Origin: Pseudomonadota bacterium
GTDB taxonomy: Bacteria; Myxococcota_A; Polyangia; Haliangiales; Haliangiaceae
Assembly (NCBI GenBank): GCA_023428295.1
Contig: JAEYYV010000306.1
Span: 1-9,493 of the forward strand
DNA: 9,493 bases
Direction of reading: 5' to 3'
Shown: one piece after another, positions 1 through 6,755 of the stretch
Position numbering within the stretch: the stretch's first letter is position 1
Layout: each line of letters begins with the position of its first letter
The notes under the pieces: generated by a model
What the model was told of the DNA's origin: nothing
The model's input: only the letters and a program-made list of their open reading frames with translations
The model's database searches: none
Made by a program: the position numbers and the translations under genes

Positions 1-464
1 GCGACGACGATGCCGGCCGCGCTGCGCGGTTCGTACGCCGCTGGGATCGGCGAGAGTGATCGCCACTGCGGGTTGTCTCGATCCGTGTCGAGCGCGAACG
101 CCTCTCCGCGCGGGATGAAGTCCGTGCCCTCGGCGCCGCCAAGCAAGTACAGCGTTGCCGACGCAGACGCGAGGTTGGTGTGGGTCCACGCGACCGGGGC
201 CGAGCGCAATGCACGCCACTTGCTGCCCGGCGGCGCGAACATGTCGTACTCGATCACGTCCGTCGTGATCCCGAGGCCGTCGGCTTCGCTCTGATAGAAG
301 CCACCGGCGACGACGATGCGCTGTCCGAGCGCCGTGACGCCCGGCTCGAGCCGAAGGCCCGGCATCGCCTCCTCGGTCGACCACGCGGTCGGCCGGGCGT
401 CGGGCGCGGGATCAGGCGAGGAGCACGCTGCACTCACGAGTGCGAGAGCAGCGATGCGATACAT
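1..464 (-). CDS. Kelch-repeat-like lipoprotein, 3' end cut by the window edge
   Basis: The first 154 codons of a gene run off the left edge. The start is ATG at 464, 9 bp after the stop of the upstream oxidoreductase gene. The N-terminus (MYRIAALALVSAAC) is a short lipoprotein signal; Cys14 would be the lipidated residue, although the -3 position is Ser rather than the usual Leu. A Pro/Asp-rich linker follows at residues 15-25. After it come two Kelch-like blades, each with a hydrophobic strand ending in a Gly-Gly doublet: VVAGG at 51-55 and YLLGG at 106-110. Trp residues lie downstream in each blade (W83 and W134). Such blades normally build a beta-propeller used for binding, so an envelope-anchored binding protein is likely. 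The partner is unknown. It appears to be the last gene seen of a three-gene minus-strand run. Family assignment is moderate because only part of the propeller is visible. Confidence 0.7.
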   Translation of the reverse strand, partial: MYRIAALALVSAACSSPDPAPDARPTAWSTEEAMPGLRLEPGVTALGQRIVVAGGFYQSEADGLGITTDVIEYDMFAPPGSKWRALRSAPVAWTHTNLASASATLYLLGGAEGTDFIPRGEAFALDTDRDNPQWRSLSPIPAAYEPRSAAGIVV

Positions 465-473
465 GCCTGCAGT

Positions 474-1106
474 CTAGCCGAGACTCAGCCACGCCAACGC
501 GTGCGACCAGCCACCACCGCGCAAACCGGGGATACACCACAGCTGGCACAGCGCCTCGATGGGGCGGGCACTCGCGGCCTCGCCCATGTCGGCAACGCCC
601 CACCCGAACTGCTCGAGGATCTTCGTCACGTCGGCCTTTGCCGCCGCGTCGTTGCCGCAGATGAACATCGTCGGCTTCGGCTGGAACGGCGGATCGACCA
701 TGAACGCGTTGCCGACGCTGTTGAACGCCTTGACGAATCGCGCCGCCGGAACAGCTGCCTGCAACCGCTCCATGAGCGACTCGTTCGCGTTCGTGAAGTA
801 GCGGAGCACGCCGTTGTCCGGCTTTGCATCCGCGATCGGGTTCGTCGGATCGATGATCACCTTGCCCGCGAGGTTCGCGTGGCCGGCTTGCTCGAGCGCG
901 CTCTCGGCGGCAGAGCCCTTCACCGCGAGGACGATCACGTCACCCCACGCGGAGGCTTCGGCCAGCGAGCCGATCCGGCACGAATCCTTCCACGCTTCGA
1001 GCTTGGCGGGATCGCGCGAACCGCGCATCACCGTGTGCCCGTACCCGAGGAACCCCTTGGTCAGCGCATCGCCGACCGAACCCGTACCGAGAATCGCAAC
1101 GTTCAT
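474..1106 (-). CDS. NADP-binding oxidoreductase of the F420-dependent NADP reductase-like family
   Basis: This is a complete 210-residue cytoplasmic protein. The N-terminus MNVAILGTGSVGDAL is a Rossmann fold with the GxGxxG dinucleotide motif at G7, G9 and G12. The second strand ends in GSRD (29-32), the Ser-Arg pattern that reads the NADP 2'-phosphate in archaeal F420:NADP oxidoreductases. DVIVLAVKG (56-64) and the IIDPTNP stretch (about 104-110) are further family landmarks. The C-terminal RGGGW is also usual for these proteins. The expected reaction is hydride transfer between NADP(H) and a partner cofactor or small substrate. Whether that partner is F420 cannot be said, because many bacteria without F420 carry this family. 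The ATG directly follows the TGA of the upstream lipoprotein gene with no gap, so translational coupling is likely. The stop TAG is 9 bp before the Kelch lipoprotein start. Confidence 0.85.
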   Translation of the reverse strand: MNVAILGTGSVGDALTKGFLGYGHTVMRGSRDPAKLEAWKDSCRIGSLAEASAWGDVIVLAVKGSAAESALEQAGHANLAGKVIIDPTNPIADAKPDNGVLRYFTNANESLMERLQAAVPAARFVKAFNSVGNAFMVDPPFQPKPTMFICGNDAAAKADVTKILEQFGWGVADMGEAASARPIEALCQLWCIPGLRGGGWSHALAWLSLG

Positions 1107-2795
1107 TCAGGGACGATACTGCGCCGTCAGGTTGAAACCCGACTTCGTCACGGACGAATCGCTCACGAACTTCAGCACGAACCACTTACCCGTGAGCTCG
1201 TCCGCGGCGGTCGGGCCGACGTTGCCCGTGTAGCGCTTGATGCGCTCCCACGCGCCGCTCGTCGCGGTGCTTCCAGACCAGCGCCACACCTCGAGGAAGT
1301 CGTAGCCCTGCTCGAGCTGGAACGTGCCCACCGTCGCGAAGCGCAGCTTGCTCGTCAGCGCCGGAAGAGCGATCTGCGCCGACCACGACGCCGCGTTGTT
1401 CTGGTACGGGTGCGCCGTCTCGAACTTCCAACCGTTGACCGTCTGCCACTGGACGCCCGTCTGCCACGCACACGCGTTCGCGTTGCACGCCCACTGGCCG
1501 GGCACCGCCGGCGCCGGGAGACCGTTGCAGTCCGTCGGAGCATCGCAGTAGTTGCGCGCGACGCACGTGCCGCCCGCGTCGGGGTACGGGTACGTGAACT
1601 GCGACGTGCCGAAGCGGCACTTGTAGTCCGGCTCGATGCAGGAGAGGCCGCGGAACGTTCCGCACGTGTCGCCGGTGATGCCGCACTCGCCCGTGTGCTT
1701 CACTTCCGCCTGCGCGCACCCCGCAGCGCAACCGTTGGAGTACGTGGTGCCGTTCACGCCACACACGGGGTTGTACACGGCGGGGCAGATGCAGCTCTGC
1801 TCTTCGCAATCACCGTCGACGGTGCACGTGCGACCCGGGTTGCACGTCGCGTCGCCATCATCGCTGCACGACGTGAGCGCCTCGAAGCGCGTGATCGCGT
1901 CGACGACCGCCGCCGTGTGCGAGCCCGCCTCGGCGCAGTACGACACGCTCTCTTGATCCGTGGTGACGGAGAAGCACTCGGTCCAGTTCGCGGACTCCGC
2001 GCGGCCCGCGCCGTAGAGAACGCCCGAGTTTGCGATGTGGTTCAGGAACGACTTCAGCTTCGCGCGATCGATCGTCGCGACGTTCGTCGACGTCTCGCCG
2101 CCCGACGGCGTGTACAGCGTGGTGGCCATCGTCGTGCCGATCGACTTCTTGCCGCTGACCTGACCCGAGAAGCCACCGCCGACCGAGTGCGAGATCGTCA
2201 CGCTGTTCAGCGGCGTGCAGTGCGAGAGCTCCGCGCAACCACACGCGGGCGCCGGCTTGCGCAGATCGATCTGATCCGCCGAGCACGCCATCGCCGGAGA
2301 GGGCGAGCACGTCGCCTCGGCTTGCCACTCGAGCTGATCGATCACGAAGCCATCGCGCACGACCGAGTAGTCCGTGGTGAGCTGCACCGACATCGACTTG
2401 TTCGAGCTCAGCGTGATCCAGTTGGTCCACGTGTTGTTGCGGCTGCCATCGAACGTCTGCACCGTGGTGCCCGAGCCGTTCTTCACGCGAACGAAGTCGT
2501 AGCCCGCTTCGGTCTGCAGCACCGAGAAGTGGACCTTGACCTGCGACGCGCACGACGGGAGCACGGTGCCGAGGGACAGCGTGTACGTGCGGTTCGTGTT
2601 GTTCGCGTACGGATGCGCCGACTCGAGCGTGTACGGGACGAGCTGGCGCGGGTCATCTGCCTTGGGACCGGGCGCCTGGAGCTCGCCCGGTGTGGAGGGC
2701 GGCTCGCTCTCGTCCACCTCGCCCTTGGGGGCATCGGTTTTGTCGAGGGCGCACGCGGAGAGTAGGGTTACGCAAACAAAAGCTAGGCGCTGCAT
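1107..2795 (-). CDS. Cys-rich lipoprotein with two CUB-like domains and a Kazal domain
   Basis: The protein has 562 residues. I chose ATG 2795 because it starts a clean lipoprotein signal, MQRLAFVCVTLLSAC, with lipobox LSAC and Cys15 lipidated. The frame stays open upstream to 2927, but that part does not look like protein. An acidic, Pro-rich linker covers 16-50. Residues 54-160 form a CUB-like beta-sandwich (AHPYANN, GYDFVRV, a late GFVIDQLEW). Residues 455-562 repeat the pattern (AHPYQNN, GYDFLEVW, SGFNLTAQY), so these look like duplicated domains. Between them, a Cys-containing region at 163-310 precedes a Kazal-type protease-inhibitor signature at about 335-371 (CICPAVYNPVCG, then TYSNGCAAGC). 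A further Cys-rich module at 374-445 has no family that I recognise. It is probably anchored on the cell surface and may bind or inhibit serine proteases; that role is inferred. No Shine-Dalgarno is visible; a CG tract occupies its usual place. Confidence 0.85.
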   Translation of the reverse strand: MQRLAFVCVTLLSACALDKTDAPKGEVDESEPPSTPGELQAPGPKADDPRQLVPYTLESAHPYANNTNRTYTLSLGTVLPSCASQVKVHFSVLQTEAGYDFVRVKNGSGTTVQTFDGSRNNTWTNWITLSSNKSMSVQLTTDYSVVRDGFVIDQLEWQAEATCSPSPAMACSADQIDLRKPAPACGCAELSHCTPLNSVTISHSVGGGFSGQVSGKKSIGTTMATTLYTPSGGETSTNVATIDRAKLKSFLNHIANSGVLYGAGRAESANWTECFSVTTDQESVSYCAEAGSHTAAVVDAITRFEALTSCSDDGDATCNPGRTCTVDGDCEEQSCICPAVYNPVCGVNGTTYSNGCAAGCAQAEVKHTGECGITGDTCGTFRGLSCIEPDYKCRFGTSQFTYPYPDAGGTCVARNYCDAPTDCNGLPAPAVPGQWACNANACAWQTGVQWQTVNGWKFETAHPYQNNAASWSAQIALPALTSKLRFATVGTFQLEQGYDFLEVWRWSGSTATSGAWERIKRYTGNVGPTAADELTGKWFVLKFVSDSSVTKSGFNLTAQYRP

Positions 2796-2796
2796 T

Positions 2797-2807
2797 CGCG
2801 CGCGCGC
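2797..2807. repeat. Alternating CG tract just upstream of the lipoprotein start
   Basis: An uninterrupted 11-base run of alternating C and G lies 2-12 bases upstream of ATG 2795. It fills the place where a ribosome binding site would normally sit. Such runs can adopt Z-DNA under supercoiling, and in mRNA the tract could pair with itself or with other GC-rich stretches. Any effect on translation is inference. Confidence 0.5.
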
Positions 2808-2868
2808 AAAAGCAATCTCGATGCCGCAGGGCGGCGCTCGCGTAAGGAGCAGAACCCACACGCGGCCA

Positions 2869-2883
2869 GAGAATGTGATTCTC
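2869..2883. promoter_or_regulatory. Perfect 6-3-6 dyad, candidate operator in the divergent region
   Basis: GAGAAT, then GTG, then ATTCTC form a perfect inverted repeat with a 3-base centre. It stands in the region between the lipoprotein gene (start 2795) and the ABC importer (start near 2983). It lies 74 bp from the first and about 100 bp from the second, where it could control either or both. It is AT-richer than its surroundings. Spacing and symmetry fit a homodimeric repressor or activator, but I do not recognise a known box. Confidence 0.45.
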
Positions 2884-2892
2884 AGATCCGAG

Positions 2893-2912
2893 GTGGCTCC
2901 TCCACTAGCCAC
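2893..2912. promoter_or_regulatory. Inverted repeat GTGGCT-N8-AGCCAC in the divergent region
   Basis: Six-base arms at 2893-2898 and 2907-2912 are exact inverted repeats separated by 8 bases. They lie 10 bp beyond the 15-bp dyad, on the importer side. They could be a second operator half or part of a short 5' leader hairpin. In GC-rich DNA a 6-base match has a fair probability of arising by chance, so confidence is low. Confidence 0.25.
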
Positions 2913-2982
2913 TCGCCACGTTGTCACGCCTCGTGTGGTGGGCGGACAGCCGGGTGGCGTGGCAGGATGGCGCCTTCTCGCG

Positions 2983-3735
2983 GTGCAGCGCTTCCTCTAT
3001 CCAGTCATCACGGGGCTCGTCCTGCTCGGCATCTGGTGGGGCTTGCACGCGGCACGTGCCTTTCCCGTGGGCACCGTCCCTGCGCCGGACGAGGTCGCGA
3101 CGGCGTTCGGTCAGGAGATCCGATCCGGGCGCTTGCTCGAAGACATCATCGCGTCGCTGTATCGCGTCGCGTGGGGATTCGTGGCGGGCGTCGTGTCGGC
3201 GGTGCCGCTCGGCTTGGTCATCGGACGAAGCGCGGCGACGCGTCACGCGCTGATGCCGTGGATCAACTTCTTCCGCTCGCTGAGCCCGATCGCGTGGATC
3301 CCGTTCGCCATCATCTGGTTTGGCATCGGCGATCCGCCGGCGATCTACATCATCTTCATCGCGGTGTTCTTCCAGATCGCGCTCGCGACCGCCGCAGCCG
3401 CCGGTGCCGTGCCCAAGATCTACTATCGCGTCGCCGAGGATCTCGAGATGTCGTCGACGGACATCCTGTTCAAGATCACGCTGCCCGCGATCCTGCCGCA
3501 GCTCGTGATCGCGCTGCGCGTCGCCATCGGTGTCGCGTGGATGGTCGTCGTCGCGGCAGAGATGATCGCGGTGCGCAGCGGCCTCGGCTTCTTGATCGTC
3601 GACGCACGCAACGGTCTGCGCATGGATCTCGTCGTGTGCGGCATGATCGTCGTCGGCGCGATCGGCATCGGACTCGACGTTCTGTTCGCGCGCCTCGCCA
3701 GGATTCCGAGCGTGCGGTGGGGATTCGAGCGATGA
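2983..3735 (+). CDS. ABC transporter permease, NitT/TauT (NrtB/SsuC) type
   Basis: This is the inner-membrane channel subunit of a small-solute importer, 250 residues from GTG 2983. Hydrophobic segments at about 7-22, 64-82, 97-115, 119-140, 174-193 and 216-235 give the six-helix BPD_transp_1 layout. The cytoplasmic coupling loop lies at about 152-172 (EDLEMSSTDILFK, then LPAILPQ). It keeps the EAA-loop spacing and the LP, but Ser replaces the usual Gly. RSLSPIAWIPFAI and VAWMVVVAAEM followed by GLGFLIVDARN resemble nitrate/cyanate/bicarbonate-type NrtB/CmpB permeases. No ATG lies in frame nearby. GTG codons at 2935, 2938 and 2959 are alternatives that would add 8-16 residues, and none has a clear ribosome site. 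The stop TGA overlaps the ATPase start as ATGA, so it is the first gene of a coupled three-gene operon. Confidence 0.88.
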   Translation: MQRFLYPVITGLVLLGIWWGLHAARAFPVGTVPAPDEVATAFGQEIRSGRLLEDIIASLYRVAWGFVAGVVSAVPLGLVIGRSAATRHALMPWINFFRSLSPIAWIPFAIIWFGIGDPPAIYIIFIAVFFQIALATAAAAGAVPKIYYRVAEDLEMSSTDILFKITLPAILPQLVIALRVAIGVAWMVVVAAEMIAVRSGLGFLIVDARNGLRMDLVVCGMIVVGAIGIGLDVLFARLARIPSVRWGFER

Positions 3736-4442
3736 GCTCCATCCTGAAGCTCGACGGCGTTGGCTTCGACTATCCGGGCACGACCGTGATCGACGGGTTG
3801 GATCTCGAGGTCGCGAAGAACGAGCTCGTCGTGTGCGTCGGCCCGAGCGGATGCGGCAAGTCCACGCTGCTCGGCCTCCTCGGTGGACACTTGAAGCCGA
3901 CGCGCGGCACGCTGGTGCGCAACGGGCAGAGCCGGACGATCTATCAGGACGGTGGACTGTTCCCGTGGCTCACCGTGCGCGAGAACATCGCGGTCGGGTT
4001 GTCGTCGGAGATCGCGGGCGACGCGCGGGCGAAGAAGGTCGGCGAGTGGCTCGAGATCACGCGCCTCGCGGAGTTCGCGGATCACTATCCGCACCAGCTC
4101 TCGGGCGGTATGCGGCAGCGCTGCGAGATCGCGCGAGCTCTCGCGGCGGAGACCGACATCCTGCTCATGGACGAGCCGTTCAGCGCGCTCGACTACCAGA
4201 CGCGCAATCGCATGCGCAACGAGCTGGTGAGCACGCTCGGCGAACGGCCGCGCACCGTCGTGTTCGTCACGCACGACATCGAGGAGGCCGTGCAGCTCGG
4301 CGATCGCGTCGTGGTGCTCGGCGCGCGACCGACGAGCGTGCGCCGCTTGCTGCCGCTCCCGACGGAGCGACCGCGACTTCCAGCGAGCCCTGGCGTTGCC
4401 GAGGCAGAGCAGGCCATCATGGACGAGCTCGGGTTGTCATGA
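3732..4442 (+). CDS. ABC transporter ATP-binding protein, NitT/TauT type
   Basis: This is a complete 236-residue ATPase that powers the importer from the cytoplasmic face. All motifs are intact: Walker A GPSGCGKST (37-45), Q-loop Gln72 (YQDGGLFPW), signature LSGGM (123-127), Walker B ILLMDE (143-148), D-loop SALD (151-154) and switch His181 in VTHDIEEA. The FPW after the Q-loop and the EEAVQLGDRVVVL block after the switch are usual for SsuB/TauB/NrtD-like subunits. There is no C-terminal regulatory or binding-protein fusion of the NrtC kind. Its ATG overlaps the permease stop (ATGA at 3732-3735), and its own TGA overlaps the next start (ATGA at 4439-4442). All three subunits are therefore probably translated in step. 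Confidence 0.95.
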   Translation: MSSILKLDGVGFDYPGTTVIDGLDLEVAKNELVVCVGPSGCGKSTLLGLLGGHLKPTRGTLVRNGQSRTIYQDGGLFPWLTVRENIAVGLSSEIAGDARAKKVGEWLEITRLAEFADHYPHQLSGGMRQRCEIARALAAETDILLMDEPFSALDYQTRNRMRNELVSTLGERPRTVVFVTHDIEEAVQLGDRVVVLGARPTSVRRLLPLPTERPRLPASPGVAEAEQAIMDELGLS

Positions 4443-5539
4443 ACGCGAAGATCAAGCTCTCGCTGATCACGGTGCTCACGTTGGCGACGCTCACGCTCGC
4501 CCACAAGAAGCCGTGGAAGGGCACGCCGGAAGCAGCGGCCGATCATTTGATGGTCGGCTTTCTCCCCGTGACGTGTCACCTCACGTGCCCGGTGACCGAC
4601 TTCGCGTCGAAGACGACCACGACCAACACCAAGTTCGATTCGCAACGCTTCACCGAGTTCCCGACGGTGGTCGAGGCGCTCAAGGCACGCAAGCTCGACG
4701 CCACATTCATGCTCGCGCCGCTCGCGATGGTGCTGCGCGCGCAAGGTGTGCCCGTGAAGATCGTGTACCTCGGCCATCGCGATGGCTCGACGGTGATGGT
4801 GCCCAAGAGCTCGACCGCGCAGAGCCTGCGCGATCTGAAGGGCAAGATCTTCGCGCGTCCCAGCAAGTACTCCAACCAGTACCTCGTCCTCACGAAGCTG
4901 ATGGAGGACCAAGGCATGCAGCCCGGCGAGATCGAGTTCGTCGACATGCCGCCGCCCGACATGCCCGCCGCGCTCGCGGCTGGCGCGATCGACGCCTACT
5001 TCGTCGGCGAGCCGCACGCGGCCAAGGCAGAGATGAACGGAACTGGTCGCGTGCTGTACTTCGCGAAGGACATCTGGCCGCGATTTGTCTCGTGTGTCCT
5101 CGTGGTGCGCGAGGAGCTCATCGCGGAGCGCCCCGATGTGGTGCGCGACCTCGTGCGCGGCATCGCCGAGTCCGGTGAGTGGGCCGAGCAGAATCGCTTG
5201 AGTGCGGCCAAGGTCGCCGCGCCGTACTTCCGTCAGGACCAGAAGATCCTCGAGTACGTGCTCACGCAGCCGCCGGACCGCGTATCGTACCGACATCTCA
5301 CTCCGACCGACGAGGATCTGGAGATGATCCAGAAGTACGCGCTCAAGGCCGGCATCCTCGAGCGCCCGATCGATCTGACCCAGCTCGTCGATCGTCGGTT
5401 TATCCCTGCGGACATCCAGGCCGCGAAGATCACGCCGGACGCCGTCGCCGCGCCGCCGCCCGTCACGCCCGCGTCGGAGATGACCCAGGGCAAGGCCGCT
5501 GGATCGGGCTCCGCCGCAGGTTCGGGCTCCGCGAAGTAG
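4439..5539 (+). CDS. ABC transporter substrate-binding protein, NrtA/SsuA (NMT1-like) type
   Basis: This 366-residue periplasmic binding protein belongs to the adjacent importer. Residues 1-21 are a Sec signal (MNAKIKLSLITVLTLATLTLA) with likely cleavage after A21. No lipobox is present, so it may be free, or tethered by an uncut signal. The mature part opens with VGFLPVTCHLTCPVTDF, the usual first strand of the family but with a CX3C pair (C46, C50). Other family landmarks are EFPTVVEALKARKLDATFM, LAPLAMVLRAQGV, LKGKIFARPSKYSNQY and AGAIDAYFVGEP. NrtB-like features in the permease suggest an anion such as nitrate, cyanate, bicarbonate or a sulfonate. The substrate is otherwise undetermined; NMT1/THI5-like proteins also bind thiamine precursors. 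The C-terminal tail is a Pro/Ala then Gly-Ser-Ala linker. The stop is 5 bp from the convergent gene. Confidence 0.88.
   Translation: MNAKIKLSLITVLTLATLTLAHKKPWKGTPEAAADHLMVGFLPVTCHLTCPVTDFASKTTTTNTKFDSQRFTEFPTVVEALKARKLDATFMLAPLAMVLRAQGVPVKIVYLGHRDGSTVMVPKSSTAQSLRDLKGKIFARPSKYSNQYLVLTKLMEDQGMQPGEIEFVDMPPPDMPAALAAGAIDAYFVGEPHAAKAEMNGTGRVLYFAKDIWPRFVSCVLVVREELIAERPDVVRDLVRGIAESGEWAEQNRLSAAKVAAPYFRQDQKILEYVLTQPPDRVSYRHLTPTDEDLEMIQKYALKAGILERPIDLTQLVDRRFIPADIQAAKITPDAVAAPPPVTPASEMTQGKAAGSGSAAGSGSAK
5498..5533 (+). repeat. Two imperfect 18-bp tandem units coding a GSGSA tail
   Basis: Units 5498-5515 and 5516-5533 share the core TCGGGCTCCGC and each codes Ala-Gly-Ser-Gly-Ser-Ala. They form the flexible C-terminal end of the binding protein just before its stop. 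Copy number may vary between strains. The tail lies outside the folded domain, so it probably does not affect solute binding. Confidence 0.6.
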
Positions 5540-5544
5540 ATCCT

Positions 5545-6708
5545 CTAACGCACGCGCAAGCTCTGCCACGCGGCGAGCGCCCACGCGTGATCCGACCTGC
5601 GACTCTTGCATGTGAGGATCGCGACCTCGGGTGCGCTCGCGACCAAGCCGTGCACGATGTGAACGTCCTCGTCGACGTATGCCTCCGCGCGCCCGCGTCG
5701 CGCATCCTCGTCGATCCGCCCGACGATCTCGTGCTTGGCCGGCGCCACGTCGAGCAGCGCTTGCGAGTCGTGCTCGCCGCCTGCCGTGAGCGTCGAGAGC
5801 TCGACGAGTCGATCGCCATCGGTCGCCACGTAGCGATCGTCCTCGAAGCTACCGACAAAGCTGCCCGGCAGCTCGAGCGTCCACGCACCCACTTCGAGCT
5901 CGAGCGTGTGACGGCGATAGCCGATCGTCGCCGGCCCCTTCGCCTTCGCACGGATCGGCGCGATGCGATCCTCGTCGGCGCCGAGGTGCACGAGCAGCTC
6001 GGCCCACTCGGCGTACGGCAGCTCGATCGCGGGATCCGCTTTGCGCGCCGCGCGCAGCGCACCGTCGACGCTCTTCATGAGGTCACGCTCCTCCCGATCG
6101 AGCGGCTCGCGCCACGGCACGCGCAGCCACATCGCGATCAATGCGGCCGCACGCTCGGCGTGTCCCGGCGCATCGTCCCACCACGCGAACGCATCCGCGC
6201 CGCGCGACGGATCTGCGATCACCGCGTCCACCCACGCGCGATCGCGCGGTCCCATCGACGTGTGCACCGCGCCGTCGACCTTGAACGCGAGCTCGGCCGG
6301 CATGCCGATGCGCGTGGTGCCCGCCGCCAGCTCGCGCGCGAGCCACGTGGTGATCCCCTGCTTCGGATCCGGCTCGTCCCCATCCCACACGAAGTCCATC
6401 TCCTCGAGCACGGGCGAGAGCACGGCGTTCACGTGCGCGTGATACGCGGGACCGATCGCCGACGAGTCTCCGTCGATCTCGAGATCGCCATCCGCCGTCA
6501 CCACGATGCGCAGCGGCGACGCGTCCGGGTGCAGCTCGAGCGTCACGCGCTTCGTCGTCAAATCTCGCACCGCATCGCCGAGCATTCGCTTCGCGAGCAT
6601 CGCGAGGCGCGTACCCACGTCGCGCGCGTCGGGCGCTTTGCCAAGAAGTGCGCGCAGACCGCCCTTGGCCTTCTTGGAACGGGCACGTCGAGAGAAGCCG
6701 AATCCCAC
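5545..6708 (-). CDS. Hypothetical protein, 387 residues
   Basis: I do not recognise this family. The start is GTG 6708; no in-frame ATG lies close by. The N-terminus (residues 1-24) is strongly basic, with no signal peptide or membrane segment, so the protein is likely cytoplasmic. Residues 55-80 read as beta strands (VTLELH, LRIVVTADGDLEIDG). The region around 83-125 is acidic and aromatic (HVNAVLSP, EEMDFVWDGDEPD). Residues 170-225 are helical and Trp-rich (AFAWWDD, MWLRVPWREP). The C-terminal part at about 268-387 looks like a second beta-rich domain (LELEVGAWTLELPGSF) that ends with HIVHGLVASAPEVAILTC and a helix, HAWALAAWQSL. G/C at third positions and even composition support a real gene. 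It is convergent with the ABC operon (5 bp apart) and divergent from the DUF1304 gene (47 bp). Confidence 0.8.
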   Translation of the reverse strand: MGFGFSRRARSKKAKGGLRALLGKAPDARDVGTRLAMLAKRMLGDAVRDLTTKRVTLELHPDASPLRIVVTADGDLEIDGDSSAIGPAYHAHVNAVLSPVLEEMDFVWDGDEPDPKQGITTWLARELAAGTTRIGMPAELAFKVDGAVHTSMGPRDRAWVDAVIADPSRGADAFAWWDDAPGHAERAAALIAMWLRVPWREPLDREERDLMKSVDGALRAARKADPAIELPYAEWAELLVHLGADEDRIAPIRAKAKGPATIGYRRHTLELEVGAWTLELPGSFVGSFEDDRYVATDGDRLVELSTLTAGGEHDSQALLDVAPAKHEIVGRIDEDARRGRAEAYVDEDVHIVHGLVASAPEVAILTCKSRRSDHAWALAAWQSLRVR

Positions 6709-6755
6709 CCTGGGATCATCGCGTAGATCCGTGTCGCGATGCGATAGTCAGCCCC
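6709..6755. promoter_or_regulatory. Short divergent intergenic region
   Basis: Only 47 bp separate the GTG of the 387-residue protein from the ATG of the DUF1304 gene. Both genes need their promoters here or inside one another, so leaderless or near-leaderless transcripts are possible. I see no clear -35/-10 pair and no Shine-Dalgarno in front of either start. Confidence 0.35.

Noticed and set aside
180..2765. Very long plus-strand open frame of 861 codons
   Set aside because: It is antisense to the three minus-strand genes. The product is Arg/Ala/His-rich with no domain, the typical shadow of GC-rich codon usage.
2796..2927. Upstream extension of the Kazal lipoprotein by 44 codons
   Set aside because: The extension does not look like protein, and the internal ATG 2795 starts a proper lipoprotein signal with lipobox LSAC.
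3423..4274. Minus-strand open frame of 283 codons
   Set aside because: It is antisense to the permease and ATPase genes, whose Walker and signature motifs are intact.
4193..5611. Minus-strand open frame of 472 codons
   Set aside because: It lies antisense to the ABC operon. Low-complexity Arg/Leu/His composition and no recognisable motif, while the plus strand has clear ATPase and binding-protein signatures.
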